The notes under the pieces are model-generated. The model was not told where the DNA came from. It saw only the letters and a list, made by a program, of their open reading frames with translations, and made no database searches. Positions 1 through 10,800 of a DNA stretch of 64,000 nt are shown here, piece by piece. Numbering within the stretch: the stretch's first letter is position 1; the number at the start of each line of letters is the position of its first letter. The DNA comes from Marasmius tenuissimus (Eukaryota; Basidiomycota; Agaricomycetes; Agaricales; Marasmiaceae): assembly GCA_029532415.1 (NCBI GenBank), contig JAQOTA010000057.1, forward strand, positions 434,001-498,000. Reading direction: 5' to 3'. The translations under genes were made by a program, and so were the position numbers.

Positions 1-1380
1 AACTTCCAGAAGTGTCGCTCTGCCATATCAGTTCAGCGAAGAGTACCAGCAGAGATCTGGGAAATCATTTTCCGCCGCGCATTCCACGATCACTCGTTCA
101 TCGTAAAACACAGTAGTTTCTACACACCTGTGCTCGTATTCCAAACACCTGCGCTCGTATTCTCACAAGTTTGTGCGCGCTGGAGGGCAGTCGCTATTGG
201 CTGTTCCAGGCTTTGGTCCTCCATCGATATCCATCTCAATGCCTTTACCCCGAACATGACGTCCGCCCTCCAAACAAACCTGAAGCGCTCCGCACCTCAG
301 CCGTTAAGCCTTTGTATATTTCCAGGTTGCCCCCCGCTCTCGGCGAACGCACGGGATGCCTGGAAACTTCTCGGCCCATCCTTTTCACGATGCGAAACAT
401 TGGTCTGGGATGTTTACAGGGACGATATACTCCCCGAGGTTCATGGCCTCGCCTTCCCAAGCTTGGTCTCCTTCCGATACACTAGCTTTCCCGAGCGGCC
501 CAAAATGGCGCGCGCCTACAATTGGTTCTGGAGGGCCATACGTTTGGCCCCTCAGCTTACCAACGTTGTAGTGGGAGACCCATTACCGTTCGATTTCCTC
601 CCTTATTCGCAGCTAACTTCTCTCAATGTGCAACAAATTCGTGGGATGGACTTTGTCGAGGAACTTTTTAGGGTCTTGCCAAAGTGCTCAGCCCTCGTGT
701 CGTTGACACTGGGATCTCCAGACAGGAGCGATGGCCATATTCCTTTAGTCTTCCAGAAGCCCATCGAAATACCTTCTCTTCGCCATCTTGCTATCAACGA
801 TGAACTTTGTTACCTAGGCTCTGACAATATAATCCTGTCCATTATGTGCCCGAATCTGTTACTTCCCAACCTCACGAGCTTTAGCCTTCACGCATACAGC
901 TGGCCTTCTCCCTTGTCCGATCTGCTGGGACAGAAGTGCTCAGACACTCTCGAACGACTGACGGTCGCCTTACGGACCGGAGGTTTTTACGAGGAGAATA
1001 CTCTCCACCGAACCATTGCCCTGCTGGAGCATACACCATATCTCACCCACCTCGAGCTGGCCGTCCTGGGATTGGATGATAATTGTGAAGCCGAGACTAC
1101 TGCGCTGCTTTCGAGATTGCAATCCCTCGGATCGGACCGCAATCCTTCCCTACCTAGATTGCAATCACTTCACGTGCGGTTTCGGGGGCTCAGGGTCACC
1201 GCCGATAAAGTAGAGAAGGTGCTGGATTTGGCTTCAATGAGACACGCAGCAGAGACGACGTGCACCTTGACCCGTTTCCGTTTGATCGGATATGGTCCTT
1301 GCAATCTGGACGACAATACTCGCGAAAGGATCAGACAACTTGAGGAGCATGGGATTTGGGTTGGTCTTGATATTCGCTGA
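1..1380 (+). CDS. F-box-like/LRR protein, 5' end outside window
   Basis: The frame is open from base 1 to the TGA at 1378-1380, so the start codon lies left of the window. Residue 1 is asparagine. The F-box-like motif VPAEIWEIIFRRAF starts near codon 15, followed by FSQVCARWRAVAIG and LWSSIDIHL, the classic second half of the basidiomycete F-box-like domain. The rest is an irregular leucine-rich region (repeats such as LPKCSALVSLTLGS and PNLTSFSLH). F-box proteins bind Skp1 and present substrates to Cullin-1 ubiquitin ligases; the LRR part would choose the substrate, which is inference. It is the first of three tandem copies spaced about 2.39 kb and has no disabling change in the visible part. 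Confidence 0.85.
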   Translation, partial: NFQKCRSAISVQRRVPAEIWEIIFRRAFHDHSFIVKHSSFYTPVLVFQTPALVFSQVCARWRAVAIGCSRLWSSIDIHLNAFTPNMTSALQTNLKRSAPQPLSLCIFPGCPPLSANARDAWKLLGPSFSRCETLVWDVYRDDILPEVHGLAFPSLVSFRYTSFPERPKMARAYNWFWRAIRLAPQLTNVVVGDPLPFDFLPYSQLTSLNVQQIRGMDFVEELFRVLPKCSALVSLTLGSPDRSDGHIPLVFQKPIEIPSLRHLAINDELCYLGSDNIILSIMCPNLLLPNLTSFSLHAYSWPSPLSDLLGQKCSDTLERLTVALRTGGFYEENTLHRTIALLEHTPYLTHLELAVLGLDDNCEAETTALLSRLQSLGSDRNPSLPRLQSLHVRFRGLRVTADKVEKVLDLASMRHAAETTCTLTRFRLIGYGPCNLDDNTRERIRQLEEHGIWVGLDIR

Positions 1381-2185
1381 ACGTTTACGGTCGCCCCAGT
1401 ATGTACAGTATCAATTTGTGAACAACACCAGTTTTATCTAATTCAGTTATTCATCTCTAAGCGCGCCGAAGAAGTGTGACGATCTTCAAATCGCTGGATG
1501 GTTTTACTAGCAGCGGGGCTGGGGGTCGTGTTGATACTAGGCGTGATGCTATCGGTTGTGGTTCTATCCCGCTTGTACGGCCTTAGTACTTTACTTAGAC
1601 GGCGCCGCGGAGGAGAGTCAAAGCCTCTGGTACCGCTTGGCAATGTAGCTTGGAGGACCTTTAGACGTGTTGAGGCGACGGACGAGGTCATACATCGGAA
1701 TCAGACGCCAAACACTCCTGCCACATAAGTAGGTGACTAAGAAATGGTGAGGCGCCAGTGGCCCCGGTCCCGTTATGCATGTGGTCGATGGACAATGATT
1801 CTGAAATATCGAACAATGAATTATGAACCTGCTTTAAGGGGCGAGGCTGAAGGGACCCGGCCGGATCGGATTCAACTCTTTCTGCGACCATCACGATCCA
1901 CCTCTTCCACCACACTTCTACCCTATCCTCTTCTTCCAATAGTCTTTTACCGCAGGATAGAATTTTTCCAACAATCTCAGTATGTTATTCATGGCAATTT
2001 TGGGACACGGGCGTTAACCACTACAAATAGATTCCAGTTCCATTCACCTTGAGGCACAGGAAAGATACTGTGTTTCAAGTCCGTTTGTCAAAGACTCAAG
2101 GGGACTATTGGTGCGTATTGATTTTATCTACGTTCAGGACTCGTATCTTACCGGTTCTCCCTTACAGGACGTCCGTCGAATAAAA
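1381..2185. other. Intergenic spacer between F-box copies 1 and 2
   Basis: This is the 3' flank of copy 1 and promoter of copy 2. A 76-codon frame at 1498-1728 begins with a hydrophobic stretch, but it is not kept in the matching spacer of the next unit, so I do not call it a gene. No clear TATA box was seen. Confidence 0.5.
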
Positions 2186-3757
2186 ATGACACCACCTCAG
2201 CCTAACCCTGGTCTGTGTCAAATTCAAGCCTGCGAGCGAAAAGGCGCATCCTATCTCGAGTCATCAGGGTTTAAGCGGGACATACGCCCTCTCAGCTTAG
2301 AGCACACTCTGGCACGTTCGAAAATTTCTCGGCCAAAGGGTCTTTCCAGGCAGGAGCGACCGGCGAGAACGACAGATAGTTCCAACGTTCAGAGGTGGGG
2401 ATCCGCCAGACTAATTTAGCGAGCGGTACCAGCAGAGATCTGGGACACCATCTTCTGCTACGCGATTCACGAGTACTCATTGACCGTACGGCACCGTACT
2501 CTCGACCCACTTCCACTCACATGTTCACAAGTATGCGCACGCTGGAGGGCAGTCGTCATTGGCAACCCCAGTCTCTGGTCCTCTATCAACATCGATCTCT
2601 CGTCCTTCACCTCCAAGATGACGGTTGCCCTTCAAACATATCTCAAGCACTCTAAATCTCGCCCGCTCAGCCTCCAGATATCCCTTTGGGAGTCCCGTGT
2701 TGAGTCCTTGGGAAACGCACGGAATGCCTGGCGACTACTCACCCCACATTTATCACGGTGTAAAACGTTGAACTGGCATGTGAACAATGTCACCTTACTC
2801 CCCGAGGTCCAGAATTTGGGCTTTCCGAACTTGGTCTCCTTCCAAGACTGGCGTTTCCGGATTCTTGATTTGGACGAATTGGCGTTACCGCCAGACTGGT
2901 TTTGGACGGCCATCAGCTCGGCTCCTCAGCTCAGTCGCGTTGCTTTTGATACCCCGCTTCCGTTGAGTTGGCTATCTTATTCGAACCTAGTCTCTCTCGA
3001 TGCACGATATGTGTGCACACTGCAGGTTTTGGAGATCTTCTTTCACGTCCTACCAAAGTGTGCAGCCCTTGTTTCCTTAACACTGGGCTCTCTAAACATT
3101 GATGACGAGGATACATCTCTACTAGCCTTCCAAAACCCCATCGAAATCCCTTCTCTGCGTCATCTCGCTGTCGATGATGAACACGCTTTCACAGCCTCCT
3201 TCAATAAAGCCCTCACCATTTAATGCCTGGACCTACGGTTACCAAACCTCACGAGCTGCAGCGTTCGTGCACATGAATGGCCTTCTCCCGTATCCAACAT
3301 GCTTCAGGGGTGTTCAGGCACCCTTGAACAACTGGAGATCACCCTGACGCCATCTGGCGCTAAACGCGCCTCCCTTGACCCGATTGTTACTCTGCTGCGG
3401 CACACTGGTCATCTCATCCATCTCAACTTGTCCGTCTTGCAAATTAGTAGTGCTGACCTTCAATCGGCCAACTTCACGATGTTTGTCGCGACATTGCGCC
3501 CCCCAGTCGAACCTGACCGCAGTCCTCTTTTACCGAGGCTGCAATCACTTCACCTGCGGTTTCCGCGTCTCAAGCTCACCACGGATGAAGTACAAAAGTT
3601 GTTGGATATGGCTACAATGAGACACGCAGCGGCGTGCGCATTGACCTGTCTCCGCTTGACTGGCGATGAATCGTGTACGTTGGGAGACGAAGTGCGAAAG
3701 AGGATCAGGGAACTCGGAAAGGTTGGAATTCGGGTTGTTTTTGATGATTATTGTTGA
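2186..3757 (+). pseudogene. F-box/LRR gene copy 2, two in-frame nonsense codons
   Basis: Starting at the ATG corresponding to copy 3, the same frame runs 524 codons to the TGA at 3755-3757 (copy 3 has 527 residues) but is cut by TAG at 2417-2419 and TAA at 3221-3223. There is no frameshift. The TAG stands just before the F-box motif AVPAEIWDTIF, where copy 1 has CAG and copy 3 CGG, so a single C-to-T change from CAG would explain it. The TAA stands where copy 3 has TTA (leucine). The N-terminal fragment alone (77 codons) lacks the F-box. Internal fragments 2420-3223 and 3224-3757 carry the F-box plus early LRRs and the late LRRs. Neither stop sits inside a plausible intron. The gene looks recently inactivated. 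Confidence 0.85.
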
Positions 3758-4577
3758 ATGTTGAAGTAGTTTACACGGAATCAATTCATGATCAACACCA
3801 ATTTCTCTCGATCTGATTCACTTGTTCCCGTCTCCTCCACACGCACCGAAGGAGGGTGTCGAAGTTACTGTCGGATCATTTGACTAGCAGGCAGATCCAG
3901 GAAGGTTCATGTTAGTAAGGTGACGCTGCCAGCTGGGGTTCTACCCCACTTGCACGACCTTCGCACGGCCGCTGAGACTTTGGCCGAAGACAGTCAAAAA
4001 TGGTACCGTTCGACAATGCACTTGGGCTTGGATCAATCATCGATTGAACACCCTGAGCTTGAGGCGTTAAGCGAGGTTGTACATGTCAGATCACAAAGGT
4101 GGCTAAGAAATGGTGAGACATCATGGTGGCCCAAGGTAACTGGTGGCAGGTTCAAATGCATGCAGTGAACGACGAACAATAGAATTTAAAATATCGAACA
4201 ATAGGACCGAGAGGGGCTTGGCTAATTGGATAATCATTTAAAGGAGACCTAGCCGGACCGGATTCAACTTTTTCTCCAACCAACCACCACGATCCACCCT
4301 TTCCGCGACTGTACCACAATCCTACCCAGTCTTCTTCCTTCAACGGTCTTTGGGTACAGGGTGAAACCACTCTGACAACCTCGGTATGTCAATCGTGGCA
4401 ATCTCAAAACACGAGCATTAATCATCGCATGTAGATTCTAGTTCCACATAGGGAAGATACCAAGTTTGAGGTCCGTTTGACAAGGTTTTAAGGGGTTCAT
4501 CGGTACGAATTGCTTCCATCAACGTCCAGAACTTATATCTTACTACTTCACTCCAAGAATGTCCCCCGAAAAACAAA
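3758..4577. other. Intergenic spacer between F-box copies 2 and 3
   Basis: Homologous to the spacer at 1381-2185. No coding frame is conserved between the two spacers; it presumably contains the copy 3 promoter, but no obvious TATA element was seen. Confidence 0.5.
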
Positions 4578-6161
4578 ATGATACCGGCACCAGTGACTGA
4601 GTCCAACCCTAGTCTATGTCAAGTTCAACCCTGCGGGCATAAACACGCGTCTTGCCTCGAGTCATCAAAGTTTGAGTCAGATTCCCTCAACCCAGGGCAT
4701 ACTCTGGCGGACCCGGAAACCTCTCAACTGAAGGGACTAGCCAGGGATCAGGAGCGAGAAGTGATAGTGACGAATAATTCCGCAGTTCAAAAGTATTGCT
4801 CCGCCAAATCAATTCGGCAAACGGTACCAGCAGAGATCTGGGACACTATCTTCCGTCAATCAATCGACGATTACTCATTCAGCCTACGACACCATACTCT
4901 CGACCCGCTCGCCCTCACATTCTCACATGTATGTGCTCGCTGGAGGGCAGTTGTGATTGGCAACCCCAGTCTCTGGTCCTCCATCAGTATCGATCTTTCG
5001 TCCTTCACTTCCGAGATGACGGTTGCCCTTCAAATATATCTGAAGCTCTCCGAAGGTTGCTTACTGAACCTCCGAATATACTTGTCGGGGGACCCCACTG
5101 AGCTTGGCGGGAACGCACGGGGTGCCTGGCGACTGCTCGGTCCACATCTATCACGATGTAGAGCATTGGTCTGGCACGTCGACAATGCTGAAATAGTCCC
5201 AGAGGTCCACGGTTTGGTCTTTTCGAACTTGGTCTCTTTCAAAGACGGCAGTGTTCGACTACACAGTTTGGACGAAATGGCGCTATCACCGGACTGGTTT
5301 TGGGCAGCTATTCGTTCGGCGCCTCGGCTCACTCGTGTAGTTGTTGAGTCCCCACTCCCACTGAGATGGCTGTCGTATTCGCGATTGACCTCTCTCGATG
5401 TGCAGTATATTGGTAGAGTGATGGTCATCGAAACCCTCTTCCACGTCTTGCCAAATTGTTCGTGCCTTGTTTCCTTGACACTGGGCTCCCCGGATATAGA
5501 TGGCGACGATCTACTTCCACTCGCCTTCCTGGAGCCGATCGAAATTCCCTCTCTCCGACATCTCACCGTCGATGATGAGCACGTCCCCATATACTCCTTC
5601 AATGAAGCTCTCAGTGTGTTATGCTCACATCTGCGGCTACCAAACCTCACAAGCTGTAGCGTCAGTGCATGTGAATGGCCTTCTCCTGTATCGAGACTGC
5701 TTCAGAATTGTTCAGACACCCTTGAACGACTGGAGATTAATCTCTCGCCATTTCGCCCCGACGACGCTTCTCTAGATCCAATTATCACCCTGCTACACCA
5801 CACCCCTCATCTCGCCCAGCTCGAGTTGTCCGTCTCGAAGCTTGATGGTTCTTCTTTCGAGGCGACCAGTGTTGCGCTGTTTCTCTCTCAATTGCGGTCC
5901 CCGGTCGAACCAGACGGTAATCCTTACCTACCAAGGTTGCAATCCCTTCACCTACAGTATCCGGGTCTTGAAGTAACCACGGCTGAAGTAGAGATGGTAT
6001 TGGATGTGGCTACAAAGAGAAGTGCAGCGGATACGACGTGCGCATTGAGCCGTCTCCGCTTGGCTAGTGCTGGATCGTACACATTGAACGATCCTGCGCA
6101 TGTCAAGAGGGTCAGAGAACTCAGGGAGCATGGATTTTGGGTCATTTTCGACGATTGCTGA
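4578..6161 (+). CDS. F-box-like/LRR protein, intact tandem copy 3
   Basis: A single-exon gene of 527 residues. A polar N-terminus of about 80 residues precedes the F-box-like motif TVPAEIWDTIFRQSI (about residues 82-96), then LTFSHVCARWRAVVIGNPSLW and an LRR-like tail to residue 527, ending RELREHGFWVIFDDC. The ATG at 4578 aligns with the ATG of copy 2, which supports this start. The predicted role is a substrate receptor of an SCF ubiquitin ligase; the substrate is unknown. It is the only fully visible, uninterrupted member of the three-gene array. Close relatives: the two copies upstream; more distant, the coiled-coil F-box group beginning at 6786. Confidence 0.9.
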   Translation: MIPAPVTESNPSLCQVQPCGHKHASCLESSKFESDSLNPGHTLADPETSQLKGLARDQEREVIVTNNSAVQKYCSAKSIRQTVPAEIWDTIFRQSIDDYSFSLRHHTLDPLALTFSHVCARWRAVVIGNPSLWSSISIDLSSFTSEMTVALQIYLKLSEGCLLNLRIYLSGDPTELGGNARGAWRLLGPHLSRCRALVWHVDNAEIVPEVHGLVFSNLVSFKDGSVRLHSLDEMALSPDWFWAAIRSAPRLTRVVVESPLPLRWLSYSRLTSLDVQYIGRVMVIETLFHVLPNCSCLVSLTLGSPDIDGDDLLPLAFLEPIEIPSLRHLTVDDEHVPIYSFNEALSVLCSHLRLPNLTSCSVSACEWPSPVSRLLQNCSDTLERLEINLSPFRPDDASLDPIITLLHHTPHLAQLELSVSKLDGSSFEATSVALFLSQLRSPVEPDGNPYLPRLQSLHLQYPGLEVTTAEVEMVLDVATKRSAADTTCALSRLRLASAGSYTLNDPAHVKRVRELREHGFWVIFDDC

Positions 6162-6785
6162 CAGTTCACGGTCGTAAGGTTATTTCAAAGTACTATCAAT
6201 TTGCATATCCGCACAACTTTCATCGACCCGATTCAGTCGATCTTTATAATAAGTTGTTCTCGCCTTCAGACGCGCCGGAGCAGGGTTTGAGGTTATCGTT
6301 CAACGTTCAGATCTCAAGTGCCCACTCACCAAGTCGAATTGACCACAAGGATGCTGCTAGCCGTCGCTCTATCGAGCTCCATTGAACCCGCACAATCAAA
6401 GTAAGTCTCGTACATAGAGTGAACAAAACTCTACGCGTCGCGACAGCTCACTGTCAACGTGATTGATCACCAGACTATCATGTGACCGTGCTTGATCTGG
6501 ATTCTAATTTCTGGGGCCAATTTTTTTTTTTCACGACTGCTAGCGGTTGACTGCCTCATCTTCCTTCCTCGATCACAATTCTGGATACAGGACTCGGTAT
6601 CCTTTCTATTGCACAGATTCACACGAGAGTCCTCTGCCGTGGGTTGTGAGTTTCTAGAACTAGGCTGGGCTACGGGTGCGACATTTATCTCATTCGCTTC
6701 TCTTTCACAACTCAAGGCTTGAATAGGCTAATTCCATCGTCCAATCTTCGCGAATTTTGATTCATACTCGCATTTATGCTTGGGG
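6162..6785. other. Spacer with short upstream ORF
   Basis: No convincing gene. A T-rich tract lies near 6522-6531. An ATG at 6776 opens a 7-codon ORF ending at 6799 that overlaps the ATG at 6786 in another frame; it could act as an upstream ORF for the next gene, although that gene is broken. Confidence 0.4.
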
Positions 6786-8146
6786 ATGGATCTGCATAAA
6801 GAGTGGGTGTCCTCTGACTGTAACGACATGGCGAAGTTGTTGACCAGCGGTTGTGAATCATTTATTTCTCCCCCAACCGATAGACCTTTAGTGATGCAAG
6901 GGATGTTGGAATCGAGTTTTGGACAGCACGGCGATCAGGATGGATCATTCGATGGCTCTCGCCCACCTACGCATCCAGATGAACGTTTCCGCCGCTCGAA
7001 TTGCGTTCCCTCAGACGCAGAGAGGGCACAACTGACAGCTATGTTGGAGAAAGAGCCCCATGTCGACGAGAACTATGGCCGAGAAATCGTTTCGCTTCAG
7101 GAGCGGCTGGTGAAGCCAGAGGCAGGGAAACAGGCAACAACCACTATCATCACTTACTGTCGGTCTGCCCTTTCGGCCTATCGAAAGTTACCGGCAGAGA
7201 TATGGGAGCTGATCTTCAAAATCTATTGTCTGAAGCTGCACGAGTTTACCTTCCACGTCAATTTTGAAGCGAGACTCGAATCTTACCAAAGGCCGCGTAC
7301 GAAAGTCATCCTCGAGACTCCAACGATAACCCTTTCTCAAGTTTGCACTGATTGGAGGCAAATCGTGCAGAGTCGGCCGGCCCTATGGTCATCCATATGT
7401 GTTGAGTTCAACCATCTTCCTTTCGACGTCAGCGCCCCGCTGTCCACACATCTCGAGAATTGCAATGGTCGCCTATCTGTCATTCGTAGCATTGGCTGCC
7501 ACCCCGTCGTGCTGTCGCCATACCTACAACGGATGGACAACGCCTGGCGTATCTTATCGAAACATTTCGTCCACTGCAGGGACCTTGTTACAGATTTTAG
7601 CCACTTCACAATTCCCCGCAAGTTGGATCTCTTCTTTCCCAACCTGAAGATATACAAAGAAGAGACAATACTAGACTATCCGCCTCAAGGCGGTGCACGG
7701 AGTCTTTTGGACGCCCTCCGCGATGGGGCACCAAAGCTCACCAAGGCTTCGGTTCGAGACCTTCATCCCTGTTTTCCCTACACACGGTTGTCATTCCTCG
7801 AGATAACGAACTTCAGCGACTTGCAGAACATGAAAGCTCTCTTCCGGCTCTTACCTATATGCCCCCGTCTGGAGTCCCTCTCATTGCTGGGGATGGACAA
7901 TTACGACATAGACCTGTTCACCCGCGAGATAAAGGTTCCTAATCTTCGGAGGCTCTCCATCTTCGAGCACACGTGCTCCAGCCATCCCGAGGAAGATATC
8001 CTCGATACGGTTCTCTTGTCTCTGAAGTTGCCAGGCCTGAAGGCTTTCGAGTTACATTGCGAGGAATGGCCCAACTCCCTGGATGTATCAGTCAACTATT
8101 TCACCTCATCTCTCGAAACCTTAAAGGTGCATATCGGTAATCTACA

Positions 8147-8896
8147 GTAGACTTACTTATGAATTGGCCCAAGTTCCTTACCCGTGACTTGACTTGGCTT
8201 GACTTATGACTTATAACTTACGCGGTCTCTAAGTCAGACTCATGTCTTGAGCAATGAAATGTCATGAGCTTTGGTCATGCTAAAAGGAAGTAAAATATTG
8301 TAGACATGTTTTTATTTCTTCTCATTTTGTGCCTCTATTTATACCAAGCATTTTACCCCAATTTGGACAGGGCACCGAGCAGGCTGATGCTCAGTACAAT
8401 GGTACAGAATTTGAACAATGTGCATTGCATTTGAGGGGACCAGTTCCCCTGCTTGGGTACTGGGTGTACATGCCTGTATTTCCTCGTGATATAAGGAAGA
8501 GGACCCCTAGCCAGTCCCCAGCCATTTCCCAGCGGAGTATAGCTGTCGTTTCAAGTGACATATGTCCTGACTCTTTTTAAATTGGGAATCTATGAAGCTA
8601 TACAATACTGAATGAGATTGGCCTCGGGGGGTGGATATGGTTCAGCTAACCTTTGCCATAAGTAAGCTACCATGGTGCAGTTGGTTAGATCATCGGTCGC
8701 ACCTGATTGTCTCAACTGTCTGTGACGCTATGAGTTCAATTCCCTGTATTGCTGATTTACAGAAAACTTTTCTTGGCTCTGCACCTGGGTCCAGTGGCTT
8801 ACCAATCAACTAGTAAGCAACCTTGCATCATTTATATAAGCCAAGCCCAAGCTAAGTCAGGGTAAGTAACTTAGCCCGGTTCATAATTAAGTCTAC
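8147..8896. mobile_element. Non-autonomous element with about 60-bp terminal inverted repeats
   Basis: The left end GTAGACTTACTTATGAA and the reverse complement of the right end GTAGACTTAATTATGAA align, and the match continues inward for about 60 nt at roughly 80% by eye (shared blocks AAGTT, CTTACCC, TGACTT, CTTGG). No transposase is encoded, so it is MITE-like. If the ends are GACTTA, both sides are flanked by TA (8148-8149 and 8894-8895), which would fit a TA target duplication; this is uncertain because TA is also part of the palindromic ends. It interrupts an F-box gene. Confidence 0.75.
8673..8743 (+). other. tRNA-like pol III A-box and B-box inside the TIR element
   Basis: TGGTGCAGTTGG at 8673-8684 matches a tRNA A-box (TRGYNNARNNGG) and GAGTTCAATTCC at 8732-8743 matches a B-box (GGTTCRANTCC) with two differences. 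The spacing of 47 bp is tRNA-like. The flanks do not form a good acceptor stem, so this is a tRNA-derived or SINE-head-like segment and not a functional tRNA. Confidence 0.45.
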
Positions 8897-9233
8897 CCAT
8901 GGAGTAGCAGCCTTGCTCTCAGAGCTCGTTGTAGACGCAAGGAAGACTCGAACCTCCTCATACGCAGACCATATCCTCCTTCCTAGACTGCAATTTCTCT
9001 CTCTATCATTGGCGGACCTACCCATACTGGACACCCAAATTGTCGATCTTGTGTTGGAGGTAGTGTCGTCACGCGCCTCTCGGTCCGAGTCATCACCATT
9101 GCACCGATTGAAGACCTTCAAACTGGGTTACCATGATCGTCAGGTCCTCCCTAACCCTATAGCGCTGGAGAGGGCTCGGGAGTTTGAACAGGAGCTTGGG
9201 GTTGAAGTTGTTCTGGGTAGGATGTCACCTTGA

Positions 9234-10800
9234 ACTTGGTCGGAAGATGGCGGGATGCTCTTGGTCCTGTCGATGTTCCAGGATACGAGGGGTGCTTCAC
9301 CATGTCAAGACGACGATGATATTGAAACCTGCGAAGTAGATGATTGTCTCGGACAGCGACAACAATCGGATTACCGACTAGATGTACTATACATGTACCC
9401 GTACGTTGCATTTTAATCACTCTGTATTTGAATACCTCGAAGGTCCGCATAGCTCTTGCTTGGGAGCACAACAGATACTATGGCTATTCTGTTCGTGACT
9501 ACAGAGACTGAGGCCCAACCCTCGACGCTGGCCGCCTGAAAGTTTACAATGAACAAAGGACACACGTACGCGCGCTTGAAACACTTCAACAGCCCCACTG
9601 ATCACGCCCGCGTTCTGTGTCCCAAAGAGAAAGTCTTGTTCGTCTGTAACCTCCGAGCGTTAATCTACGACCCGACACGGGTTGCAAACGCGTTGACGCG
9701 CATCAGTCGAGATCCGAAAGCCGCGAGCGAACCGTCCCAAAATGGTAACTAAGTTGGGTGAGCTATGCCTGTGGGTCCCTCCCGTTCCCAAATCAAGACG
9801 CCAAAGGACAGCATAGAAAGAGTAGACATCCTTTTGTGTGACATGGGGCTAATCTATGAATTTCTATTGTAGCCTATTAGTGGAGGATGTACTTGTATAG
9901 TAAGACGAGCAAGTAAATAGAGTAGAGACTATCCGAGCCTGGTTGAATAAATATGTGTCTATGCTACAACTGTAGATGGCGGCAGACTAAAAATACAGAG
10001 TATGCTGAAGCCGAATCATTGGGTGATTGCATCGGTTAGAGAAAGATAAATAATTGGGGATGGGTTGCGATCCGAGGACTGTGATTACGATGGTTGTATA
10101 GTGTAGTGGGGATTATTTGCGGCAGATGGGCAGACAGTTAAAACTCTGTGGGTCGCGCCACGGAGCTGAAGGTCATCCAGGGTCATTTCGGCGAGCCAAG
10201 ACAATATCAAACGACCGAGAGACCGTGTCAACAAACTCCTTGAGCTCGATGAACGCAGACAAGGTGTCATCAATGCCGAAGTGCGCAAAAAAGAACTTGA
10301 AACCCAATAAACGGATAGCCATGCAGTGAAAGAAGGAGGAACTGTAATTTGTCGTCTCAATGAACAGTGAGAAGACAGTGGCTGACAGACTCACGAGATG
10401 AGAGTAACAATATGCAATGACGAGCGAAAGATAGCGTGAGTCGTGAGTCATGCTGGAGATCCTTTGAAGTGGTCGGTAGTAGATAGGTCAAATGGCGAAG
10501 CGAAGAAACATTTTTTGCAACGTACAGGTCAATTCTGTTGGCCGCAACTATTGCATTTGCCGCTACTGTCGGTTCTAGCGTTGCAATTAGTACAGAACTG
10601 AGTAGCCATTGTGTTGGATGTTTGAGATGCTGGAAAACATACTTCGCAGTGGTTTAAAAGCTGAAAGCTGAACGCTCTATTTGTCGCTTATGCCTTGTTC
10701 TGAAGTGCTTTTTCAGTCTTCAGTTCGGGATAGCGCTCAGAGTTGCGGTGATCCTAGCGATTGTGTGTCCAGTGGGTCCAGCTGTACCCATCGGAGCCAA
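9234..10800. other. Intergenic, no supported gene
   Basis: Several short frames on both strands were examined. On the minus strand a 92-codon frame (10173-10451) contains a GT-AG stretch of about 53 nt, but neither spliced nor unspliced product is recognisable. Nothing else was seen. Confidence 0.4.

Larger units (their letters stand above)
1..6161 (+). repeat. Tandem duplication of F-box gene units, period about 2.39 kb
   Basis: The motif GTACCAGCAGAGATCTGG occurs at 43, 2426 and 4824, giving periods of 2383 and 2398 bp. Similarity runs through the coding region and the 3' flank: the stretches at about 1730-2050 and 4090-4450 align with each other, including the phrases CTAAGAAATGGTGAG and AAATATCGAACAATA. 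Each unit therefore includes the intergenic/promoter DNA, as expected from unequal crossing-over. Confidence 0.85.
6786..9233 (+). pseudogene. Coiled-coil F-box/LRR gene split by an inserted element
   Basis: The 5' part (6786-8150, 454 residues) carries the N-terminal block FRRSNCVPSDAERAQL, a charged probable coiled coil, CRSALSAYRKLPAEIWELIF, the ETPTITLSQVCTDWRQIV motif and LRR-like repeats. It ends NLQ-stop exactly where an inverted-repeat element (8147-8896) begins; the stop is supplied by the element's terminal GTAG. The missing C-terminus resumes at 8898 (GVAALLSELVVDARK) and ends at 9233 with REFEQELGVEVVLGRMSP, matching the ends of the intact relatives at 17291 and 21906. Comparison with the relative at 17291 suggests about 40 codons were lost at the junction, so removing the insert would not restore a normal gene. 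A truncated protein with F-box and part of the LRR could still be made. Confidence 0.8.

Noticed and set aside
1498..1728. 76-codon ORF with hydrophobic N-terminus after the first F-box gene
   Set aside because: The equivalent position in the next tandem unit does not keep this frame, and no signal or splice context supports a gene.
8147..8896. Interpretation of the F-box insertion as a long spliceosomal intron
   Set aside because: The segment has long terminal inverted repeats and the flanking coding sequence lacks about 40 codons seen in the intact relative, which fits a transposon insertion with deletion better than an intron.
10173..10451. Minus-strand ORF with a 53-nt GT-AG block; the spliced reading contains an LSLHGYPFIG segment reminiscent of alpha/beta hydrolases
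   Set aside because: The spliced frame stops after about 43 codons and no further hydrolase motif is found.
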